From the NCBI GenBank assembly GCA_000432175.1, contig HF989412.1, positions 1-5,758 on the forward strand: a stretch of DNA of 5,758 nt. The letters are read 5' to 3'. Position 1 is the stretch's first letter. The number at the start of each line of letters is the position of its first letter. Positions 1 through 4,936 of this stretch are shown one piece after another. The position numbers were made by a program, and so were the translations under genes. The DNA comes from Eubacterium sp. CAG:786. GTDB lineage: Bacteria; Bacillota; Clostridia; Oscillospirales; Ruminococcaceae. The notes below the pieces were generated by a model. That model was not told where the DNA came from. It did no database searches and saw only the letters and a list, made by a program, of their open reading frames with translations.

Positions 1-488
1 CGGCGCTTCACTACGCGGCGCGTCTTATGGAAGCCGGGGACATTATTTCGCTTTCGCGCAGGCTTCTGGTCATCGCAAGCGAGGATATCGGGCTTGCTTA
101 TCCGCAGGCGGTGCCTATAGTCAAGGCGTGCGTTGACAGCGCTATGCAGCTTGGCCTGCCGGAAGCGCGCATTCCCCTTGCAGAAGCTGTAATTCTGCTT
201 GCGACTGCGCCGAAGTCCAACAGCGCATATAAGGCCATAGCGGCTGCGTTTGAGGATATCAGCAATGGCGCTGCATATGAATTCCCGCGGCAGCTTCAGA
301 ATGTCCACTGCGACGGCGAGGGCGCGGCAGTCAGGGGGCAGCACTATCTGTACCCGCATGATTATCCTAATCATTGGGTGAAGCAGCAGTATCTGCCCGA
401 CCCGATAAAGGATCATGTATATTACGAATACGGCGATAACAAGCTTGAAAACGCTGCAAGAGAGTACTGGAGCCGTATTAAAAAGTAG
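1..488 (+). CDS. rarA: Replication-associated recombination protein A (RarA/MgsA), C-terminal part, 5' end cut by window
   Basis: RarA is a cytoplasmic AAA+ ATPase related to clamp-loader subunits and RuvB; it acts at stalled replication forks and at single-strand DNA ends. Only the last 161 residues are visible, read from base 3 with no stop before the TAG at 486-488. The Walker A and B ATPase motifs lie outside the window. What remains matches the helical lid and C-terminal tetramerisation domain of the family: ASEDIGLA near visible residues 25-32, LATAPKSNSAY near 66-76, and HDYP followed by QQYLP near 119-132. These blocks are highly diagnostic of RarA/MgsA. The ATG at 27 is an internal Met, not a start, because the family sequence continues upstream in frame (ALHYAARL). 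The gene runs opposite to everything else here and its stop lies 8 bases inside the 3' end of the convergent S1-domain gene. No terminator follows it. Confidence 0.95.
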   Translation, partial: ALHYAARLMEAGDIISLSRRLLVIASEDIGLAYPQAVPIVKACVDSAMQLGLPEARIPLAEAVILLATAPKSNSAYKAIAAAFEDISNGAAYEFPRQLQNVHCDGEGAAVRGQHYLYPHDYPNHWVKQQYLPDPIKDHVYYEYGDNKLENAAREYWSRIKK

Positions 489-1398
489 TCTGTATCACTT
501 TTGCCGTGTTATCTCCGGAATACACCCAGCTGTCGATGTGACCGCTCGTCTTGAAATATTTCAGCTCATTATCGTGGAATGCGTTTTCCGATGTGTTCAC
601 GATGATGAGCTTTATTTTCATCTTTTCCGGGATTATAGCCTTTATGTAGACGCTGGCGCAGCTGTTCACCGTGACGTCGGGGCGTAATTCCGCAAGACCC
701 GCGAGGTTTGGCGTGAGCTCCACAAATACGCCGTAGTCCTCTATGGAACGCACGATGCCCGTGACGGTTTCGCCGGCTTCAAACATGGAAGCGTTTTCTT
801 CCCAGGTGCCGAGAAGTTCCTTGTGCGTAAGGCATATCCTGCCGTTATCCAGGGATTTCACCACAGCGTATATGTTCTGCCCGACGTGGAAACGGTCCTG
901 CGGGTGTGTGATGCGCGACACTGATATCATGTCAATAGGGATAAGCGACGGAATTCCGCAGCCGATGTCAACAAAGCAGCCGAACGGTTCAAGGTGCGTT
1001 ACCCTTGCGGGAATGATATCACCGGGGGTAAGCCGGCTCAGATAGTTTTCCATGCACTTGACCTGCGCGGCACGGCGCGAAAGCACGGCGTAAAGTTCCC
1101 CGCGCTCGTCCCTGCGGAAGTCAGTCACGATGAACGACACCGGCTTGTTCACCCGTGAGATGAGCGCGATATCCTTGGTGGTTCCCTCGACGATACCGAT
1201 CGCGCCCTCTTCCCGCGGGATTATGCCGCGCATGCAGCCAAGGTCAACGATGAGGTCGTGGCGGCTGTTGCAGATCATGCACGGCGCTTCGATTATCCTG
1301 CCGGTGGACATGCATTCGCTGAGCGAATAGAATGTCGCGAGGCAGGAGCGGTTTTCAGCGGTTGTGAATAAGTAGCCCTCAGGCAGATACTCTGTCAT
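478..1398 (-). CDS. Protein with three S1-type RNA-binding domains (ribosomal protein S1-like)
   Basis: Predicted 306-residue cytoplasmic RNA-binding protein related to the repeated OB-fold domains of ribosomal protein S1. Domain 1 (about residues 35-110) is divergent: VDLGCMRGIIPREE resembles the S1 core and LSRR its end. Domain 2 (about 124-197) is clear, with PGDIIPARVTHLEPFGCFVDI, then a SLIP loop and a closing ICLTHKELLGTWEEN. Domain 3 (about 206-268) has GETVTGIVRSIEDYGVFVEL and GLAEL. A roughly 38-residue tail with no recognised motif follows. The start at 1398 is preferred because TGGAGGT lies 5 bases upstream; an in-frame ATG at 1479 would add 27 residues unlike the family and would overlap the promoter and terminator sequences. 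Small S1-repeat proteins of this kind occur in Clostridia and may help translation or RNA stability, but which role applies here cannot be read from sequence. It is shorter than E. coli S1 (six domains). It probably has its own promoter just downstream of the arg operon terminator. Its 3' end overlaps rarA by 11 bases. Confidence 0.85.
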   Translation of the reverse strand: MTEYLPEGYLFTTAENRSCLATFYSLSECMSTGRIIEAPCMICNSRHDLIVDLGCMRGIIPREEGAIGIVEGTTKDIALISRVNKPVSFIVTDFRRDERGELYAVLSRRAAQVKCMENYLSRLTPGDIIPARVTHLEPFGCFVDIGCGIPSLIPIDMISVSRITHPQDRFHVGQNIYAVVKSLDNGRICLTHKELLGTWEENASMFEAGETVTGIVRSIEDYGVFVELTPNLAGLAELRPDVTVNSCASVYIKAIIPEKMKIKLIIVNTSENAFHDNELKYFKTSGHIDSWVYSGDNTAKVIQTTF

Positions 1399-1403
1399 TT
1401 TGT

Positions 1404-1410
1404 ACCTCCA
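1404..1410 (-). promoter_or_regulatory. Ribosome binding site of the S1-domain gene (decides the start)
   Basis: On the minus strand TGGAGGT stands 5 bases before the ATG at 1398-1396. It is a near-perfect complement of the 16S 3' end and the strongest Shine-Dalgarno seen in the window. It supports the 306-residue form over the longer in-frame ATG at 1479. Confidence 0.88.
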
Positions 1411-1450
1411 GAATAGTTTTTTCTGTACATAGTATGAGGACAGATGTTGG

Positions 1451-1479
1451 ATTATGATTTGATTTGAGAAATCGAACAA
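1451..1479 (-). promoter_or_regulatory. Probable sigma-A (sigma-70 type) promoter for the S1-domain gene
   Basis: On the minus strand a TTGTTC -35 element (1479-1474) is followed after exactly 17 bases by a CATAAT -10 element (1456-1451). The -10 matches the consensus at five of six positions, the -35 only at TTG. The spacer is AT-rich. A transcript would start near 1444 and give a leader of about 45 bases before the ATG at 1398, with the ribosome binding site inside it. The -35 element overlaps the T-run of the upstream terminator. This is inferred from sequence only; a weaker alternative -10 (TACTAT near 1434-1429) lacks a fitting -35. Confidence 0.55.
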
Positions 1480-1508
1480 AAAAAGACCGGGTGGAAAACC
1501 ACCCGGTC
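1478..1508 (-). terminator. Intrinsic (Rho-independent) terminator of the arginine operon
   Basis: On the minus strand GACCGGGTGG, a TTTT loop and CCACCCGGTC form a perfect 10-base-pair, GC-rich stem, followed at once by seven T residues (1484-1478). It begins 16 bases after the argF stop codon, so it ends the argJ-argB-argD-GNAT-argF transcript. In the plus direction the hairpin is followed only by AAGATTTT, which is a poor U-tract, so it is mainly one-directional. Confidence 0.95.
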
Positions 1509-1524
1509 AAGATTTTATAAGGAA

Positions 1525-2439
1525 TTATGCTTCGGGAGCCATAAGCCGTACCATAACAGCCTTCTGCGCATGAAGTCTGTTCTCGGCCTCGTCGAATATC
1601 TCATTTGCATGCTGTTCGAATACCTTTGCGGTAATCTCTTCCTCGCGGTGTGCGGGCAGGCAGTGCATTACCATTGCATCGGACTTTGCAGAAGCCATTA
1701 CAGCGTCGTTGATCTGGTAGCCCTTGAATATCTGCTTGCGCTTCTCGGCTTCGCCCTCCTGACCCATGGAAGCCCATACGTCGGTGTAAAGCACGTCAGC
1801 GTCTGCCGCAGCCTGAACAGGGTCGTTCACGATCTGGAACTTTCCGGGGTACTGCTTAGCGAAGTCAATGATAGTCTGGTCGGGGTAGTAGCCCTCGGGG
1901 CAGCCCAGGGATACGCTCATGCCAACTTTGAGTGCGCCTACAGTCAGGGAGTTTGCCATGTTGTTGCCGTCGCCGATGTAGCAGAACTTCAGTCCGTCGA
2001 GCTTGTTCTTGTATTCGCGTACGGTCTGGAGATCAGCGAGAACCTGGCAGGGGTGGCAGTAGTCAGTCAGACCGTTGATTATCGGAATGGAACCGTATTC
2101 AGCGAGGTCCTCGACTTCTTTCTGCTCAAATGTACGTATCATGATGCCGCTGAGGTAGCGGGACAGAACGCGTGCGGTATCCTGAACCGGCTCACCGCGT
2201 CCTATCTGGAGATCGCGGGAGGAGAGGAACAGCGCCTGACCGCCCAGCTGATACATACCGGTTTCAAAGGAAACACGTGTCCTTGTGGAGGACTTCTGGA
2301 ATATCATACCCAGCGTCTGACCCTTGAGCAGCGGGTGGGGAATGCCGTGCTTCTGCTCGTACTTGAGCTGGTCTGCGAGGTTAAGAATGTCGATGATCTC
2401 TTCAGTGCTGAGATCCATCAGCTTTAATAAATGCTTCAT
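1525..2439 (-). CDS. argF: Ornithine carbamoyltransferase, anabolic type
   Basis: Catalyses ornithine plus carbamoyl phosphate to citrulline plus phosphate in the cytoplasm, the sixth step of arginine synthesis. The 304-residue length is normal for the family and the protein looks complete. Visible signatures in order: SSTRTR at residues 50-55 (carbamoyl-phosphate binding), HPCQ at 129-132 (active-site loop), the DVWASMG ornithine-binding loop at 220-226, HCLPAHR at 259-265 containing the catalytic Cys260, and EAENRLHAQKA near 285-294. The SMG and HCLPAHR motifs separate it from aspartate carbamoyltransferase and from the putrescine and N-acetylornithine enzymes. The start at 2439 is supported by AAAGGA 7 bases upstream. 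It is the last gene of the operon, 15 bases after the GNAT gene and 16 bases before a strong terminator. The biosynthetic company argues for anabolic ArgF rather than the arginine-deiminase-pathway enzyme ArcB. Confidence 0.97.
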   Translation of the reverse strand: MKHLLKLMDLSTEEIIDILNLADQLKYEQKHGIPHPLLKGQTLGMIFQKSSTRTRVSFETGMYQLGGQALFLSSRDLQIGRGEPVQDTARVLSRYLSGIMIRTFEQKEVEDLAEYGSIPIINGLTDYCHPCQVLADLQTVREYKNKLDGLKFCYIGDGNNMANSLTVGALKVGMSVSLGCPEGYYPDQTIIDFAKQYPGKFQIVNDPVQAAADADVLYTDVWASMGQEGEAEKRKQIFKGYQINDAVMASAKSDAMVMHCLPAHREEEITAKVFEQHANEIFDEAENRLHAQKAVMVRLMAPEA

Positions 2440-2446
2440 AGTTTTA

Positions 2447-2452
2447 TCCTTT
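2447..2452 (-). promoter_or_regulatory. Ribosome binding site of argF
   Basis: On the minus strand AAAGGA lies 7 bases before the argF ATG, inside the 15-base gap after the GNAT stop codon. argF can therefore start translation on its own, unlike the GNAT gene before it. Confidence 0.7.
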
Positions 2453-2454
2453 CG

Positions 2455-2889
2455 TCAGATGTTATTTTCGTCAAGTGACATGTTGTAGTAAGTAAGATCG
2501 GTACGCAGTTCCCACTGTTTCGACTGCCAGAATTTGTTCCCGAGATCATTTGAGGAATAGCACACAAGAGCACATTTCTTTATTCCCTCGGCTTTCAGCG
2601 CTTCACAGCAAAGCCGCACCAGCTCAGAGCCTACGCCCTGCCCACGGTATTCCGGAAGTACGCAGGCGTGGTAGATATATCCTCGTCTGCCATCGTTTCC
2701 GCAGAGTATGCACCCTATTATCTTTCCGTCAACCGCAGCAAAGCAGGTGTCTGGATTGCGCCGCAGGAACTTTGTTATACCCTCGCAGCTATCGTCAAGG
2801 CTGCGCATGCCCATGCCGGGAATGCTGTTCCACAGTGCGAAGAGCTCATCGTAATCCCTGGGGGTTATCAGCCGGAATGCAGCGCTCAT
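2455..2889 (-). CDS. GNAT-family N-acetyltransferase embedded in the arginine operon
   Basis: A 144-residue, single-domain GNAT protein predicted to transfer an acetyl group from acetyl-CoA to an unknown amine. The N-terminal part (RLITPRDYDELFALWNSI) is the usual first strand and helix. Motif A sits at residues 76-90, with the acetyl-CoA pyrophosphate loop R82-G-Q-G-V-G87 after VLPEY. The closing KFWQSKQW segment (118-125) takes the place of the usual FY-x-K-x-GF motif. Overall style resembles the YpeA/YhbS-like small acetyltransferases. The start codon overlaps the argD stop as ATGA and no Shine-Dalgarno precedes it, so it probably depends on ribosomes finishing argD. Position suggests a role tied to arginine metabolism: a short-form N-acetylglutamate synthase feeding the acetyl cycle is conceivable, but so is acetylation of another metabolite or a protein. 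It has nine cysteines, with no spacing that suggests a metal site. Fold assignment is firm; substrate is unknown. Confidence 0.9.
   Translation of the reverse strand: MSAAFRLITPRDYDELFALWNSIPGMGMRSLDDSCEGITKFLRRNPDTCFAAVDGKIIGCILCGNDGRRGYIYHACVLPEYRGQGVGSELVRLCCEALKAEGIKKCALVCYSSNDLGNKFWQSKQWELRTDLTYYNMSLDENNI
2886..2889 (-). other. ATGA stop/start overlap coupling argD to the GNAT gene
   Basis: The TGA stop of argD (2888-2886) and the ATG start of the GNAT gene (2889-2887) share bases as ATGA on the minus strand. The 17 bases before this ATG (CTTTCTATTCTCAACGC) contain no purine-rich Shine-Dalgarno. Termination-reinitiation is the simplest way to translate the second gene, which would tie its level to that of ArgD. 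Confidence 0.85.
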
Positions 2890-4052
2890 GCGTTGAGAAT
2901 AGAAAGCAGGATATCAAGCCCCTTGTCTATCTCCTCGTAAGTAATGGTGAGGGGAGGGAGCAGACGAACCTTTGTCTTTGCGGTGAGCAGGAGCAGTCCC
3001 TTATCGAGCGCTGCCTTGCAGACGTCGCCTGCTTTCTTGGTTTTCAGCTCAATGCCTATCATCATGCCGATGCCGGAAACGGAAGCGACTTCCGGTGAGG
3101 TCATGAGTTTCTTGCGGAAATAGTCGCCTTTCTTAGCGACTTCGTCCAGGAAGCCGGGCTTGTTCACGGTGTTCAGCACTGCAAGACCGCCTGCGCAGGA
3201 AATCGGATTTCCACCGAATGTGGAACCGTGGGTCCCAGGGGTGAGGACTTTCGCGCACTTCTCGCCGGAAAGGCACACGCCTATCGGTATGCCGCCTGCA
3301 AGTCCCTTTGCGAGAGTGGTGAGGTCGGCTTTCTTGCCGAAATTGTCGCCTGCAAGGAACTTACCAGTTCTGCCGACGCCGGTCTGAACCTCGTCCGCAA
3401 TGGTGAGAACGTCCTTTTCTGCGCAGAGTCTGAAAATCTCGTCCACGAAATCCTGCTGGAGAGCCATAACGCCGCCCTCGCCCTGGATGTACTCGAACAT
3501 TACAGCGCATACGGTGTCGTCAAGCTTAGCGCGGAGATCCTCGATGTTGTTGGCTTCAACATTGATGAAACCTTCAACGAACGGGAAGAAATAATTGTGG
3601 AAAACTTCCTGCCCGGTCGCGGACAGAGTGCAGAGCGTCCTGCCGTGGAAGCTGTTCACCAGAGTAATGATGTTGTGGCGCCCTTTGCCGTACTTATCAA
3701 AGCTGTACTTACGCGCGATTTTGATGGCGCATTCGTTCGCTTCCGCGCCGGAGTTACCGAAGAACATATCGGTGTAGCCTGCGGTCTCGCAGAGAGCCTT
3801 TGCGAAGTCAGCCTGAACCTTTGTGTAGTAGTAATTGGACGTATGCTGTATCTTGTGCGCCTGGTCGCATACTGCCTTTACCCAGTCCTCGTTGCAGTAG
3901 CCGAGGGAATTGGTGCCGATGCCGCTGCCGAAATCTATGTATTCCTTGCCGTTTTCATCGACTGCCTGACGTCCCTCGCCCTTGTCGAGAACCAGGTCGT
4001 ATCTGCCGTAGGAGGGCATTACGTATTTGTTGAATTGTTCAATCGTGCTCAT
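2886..4052 (-). CDS. argD: Acetylornithine aminotransferase (class III, PLP-dependent)
   Basis: Converts N-acetylglutamate semialdehyde and glutamate to N-acetylornithine and 2-oxoglutarate in the cytoplasm, the fourth step of arginine synthesis; many family members also serve lysine synthesis as succinyl-diaminopimelate aminotransferase. The 388-residue length is normal and complete. Seen in order: FGNSGAEANE at residues 98-107 (PLP phosphate binding), SFHGRT at 134-139, IADEVQTGVGRTG at 218-230 with the PLP-pyridine aspartate D220, the Schiff-base lysine K249 in LAKGLAGG, and GSTFGGNP at 276-283 followed by RLLPPL at 363-368. The start at 4052 has AGAGGTG 7 bases upstream. It begins 13 bases after the argB stop, and its own stop overlaps the GNAT start. 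Related class III enzymes (ornithine or GABA aminotransferase) share these motifs, but the position between argB and argF settles the role. Confidence 0.96.
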   Translation of the reverse strand: MSTIEQFNKYVMPSYGRYDLVLDKGEGRQAVDENGKEYIDFGSGIGTNSLGYCNEDWVKAVCDQAHKIQHTSNYYYTKVQADFAKALCETAGYTDMFFGNSGAEANECAIKIARKYSFDKYGKGRHNIITLVNSFHGRTLCTLSATGQEVFHNYFFPFVEGFINVEANNIEDLRAKLDDTVCAVMFEYIQGEGGVMALQQDFVDEIFRLCAEKDVLTIADEVQTGVGRTGKFLAGDNFGKKADLTTLAKGLAGGIPIGVCLSGEKCAKVLTPGTHGSTFGGNPISCAGGLAVLNTVNKPGFLDEVAKKGDYFRKKLMTSPEVASVSGIGMMIGIELKTKKAGDVCKAALDKGLLLLTAKTKVRLLPPLTITYEEIDKGLDILLSILNA

Positions 4053-4059
4053 TTAAAAT

Positions 4060-4066
4060 CACCTCT
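4060..4066 (-). promoter_or_regulatory. Ribosome binding site of argD
   Basis: On the minus strand AGAGGTG lies 7 bases before the argD ATG and its first base is the last base of the argB TAA stop codon. The site is strong enough for independent initiation, while the closeness also allows coupling to argB. Confidence 0.8.
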
Positions 4067-4920
4067 TACGGAATGATCATCGTACCTGCGCCGATATCGG
4101 TCAGCAGTTCGATAAGGATAGAATGCGGAATACGTCCGTCGATGATGTTGGTCTTTTTAACTCCGCGGCGCACTGCTTCAACGCAGCAGTCGATTTTCGG
4201 TATCATGCCGCCGGAAATTATACCCTGGTTCTTAAGATAGGGAACTTCGCTGACGCCAACGACCCTGATAAGGGTATTGTCGTCGTCCTTGTCCTCAAGA
4301 AGTCCCTTGATATCTGTCAGCAGAATGAGGTTAGCAGCTCCCATCTCAGCTGCAATGCGTGCAGCTGCGGTATCTGCGTTAATGTTGTATACCTCGCCGT
4401 TTTCTCCGGACGCCACAGTGGAAACCACCGGAATATATCCGTTGTTGAGAGCGGTGTTGATAACGTCCGGGTGAATTTCCGTGATATCGCCGACGTAACC
4501 GAGATCGGGGTTGAGCTGCTTTGCCTTGATGAGGTTTCCGTCAAGACCGCAGAGCCCCATTGCCTTGCCGCCTGCGCGCTCCAGCAGCTGTACAAGATCC
4601 TTGTTGACCTTGCCGGCAAGCACCATCTGAACGATGTCGATGGTTTCCTCGTCGGTGTAGCGCAGACCGTTTACGAACTCGCTTGCCTTGTTGATCTTCT
4701 TGAGCATGGCGTTGATCTCAGGACCGCCGCCGTGCACCAGGACAACCTTTATTCCCACCAGCGACAGCAGCACGATATCCTGCATGACTGCCTGCTTGAG
4801 TGTTTCGTTGGTCATGGCGTTACCGCCATATTTAACGACGACTACCTTGTCGTTGTATTCCTGTAAGTAGGGGAGCGCCTCAACAAGCGCGTTCGCCCGT
4901 ATGTCGTAGTCTATCTGCAT
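4066..4920 (-). CDS. argB: Acetylglutamate kinase, arginine-sensitive type by its N-terminal helix
   Basis: Phosphorylates N-acetylglutamate with ATP, the second step of arginine synthesis, in the cytoplasm. It is a complete amino acid kinase-family protein of 284 residues. Seen in order: VVVKYGGNAM at residues 27-36 (nucleotide phosphate loop), LVHGGGPEIN at 61-70 (substrate glycine loop), NINADTAA at 179-186, LLTDIKGL at 200-207 and SGGMIPKI at 236-243 with the catalytic lysine K242. About 25 residues (RANALVEALPYLQEYNDK) precede the first strand. Such an N-terminal helix is present in hexameric, arginine-inhibited kinases such as those of Thermotoga and Pseudomonas and absent from the shorter, insensitive E. 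coli enzyme. Feedback inhibition by arginine is therefore likely, and it fits a pathway that recycles acetyl groups through ArgJ. The start at 4920 has AAGGAG 8 bases upstream. It lies 16 bases after argJ and 13 bases before argD. Confidence 0.97.
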   Translation of the reverse strand: MQIDYDIRANALVEALPYLQEYNDKVVVVKYGGNAMTNETLKQAVMQDIVLLSLVGIKVVLVHGGGPEINAMLKKINKASEFVNGLRYTDEETIDIVQMVLAGKVNKDLVQLLERAGGKAMGLCGLDGNLIKAKQLNPDLGYVGDITEIHPDVINTALNNGYIPVVSTVASGENGEVYNINADTAAARIAAEMGAANLILLTDIKGLLEDKDDDNTLIRVVGVSEVPYLKNQGIISGGMIPKIDCCVEAVRRGVKKTNIIDGRIPHSILIELLTDIGAGTMIIP

Positions 4921-4928
4921 TTCCTTTG

Positions 4929-4934
4929 CTCCTT
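4929..4934 (-). promoter_or_regulatory. Ribosome binding site of argB
   Basis: On the minus strand AAGGAG lies 8 bases before the argB ATG, within the 16-base gap after the argJ stop. A second purine block (AAAGGAA) touches the ATG but is too close to act as the site. Confidence 0.8.
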
Positions 4935-4936
4935 TT

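Noticed and set aside
27..488. rarA read as a complete 153-residue gene starting at 27
   Set aside because: RarA-type sequence continues upstream in frame to the window edge and the ATPase domain is missing, so this is a truncated view rather than a small gene.
1399..1479. N-terminal extension of the S1-domain protein from the ATG at 1479
   Set aside because: The extra 27 codons lie over the predicted promoter, the ATG overlaps the terminator T-run, there is no proper ribosome binding site, and a strong TGGAGGT sits just before the ATG at 1398.
1570..2427. Long plus-strand open frame (285 codons) antisense to argF
   Set aside because: It is in codon register with argF, so it stays open simply because argF avoids TTA, CTA and TCA codons. 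Its protein resembles nothing known, and the argF motifs are unmistakable.
4030..4042. Imperfect inverted repeat TTGAATTGTTCAA at the start of argD, considered as an ArgR (ARG box) operator
   Set aside because: It lies inside argD codons within the operon, has a 3-base centre unlike the AT-rich spacing of ARG boxes, and is explained by the encoded Ile-Glu-Gln-Phe-Asn. A true operator would be expected upstream of the first arg gene, outside the window.
3228..4076. Long plus-strand open frame (282 codons) antisense to argD
   Set aside because: It has the same register effect as opposite argF; it has no recognisable protein motif and the sense strand encodes a complete ArgD.
4123..4866. Long plus-strand open frame (247 codons) antisense to argB
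   Set aside because: It is in codon register with argB and explained by codon bias. Three such frames in a row reflect genome codon use, not hidden genes.
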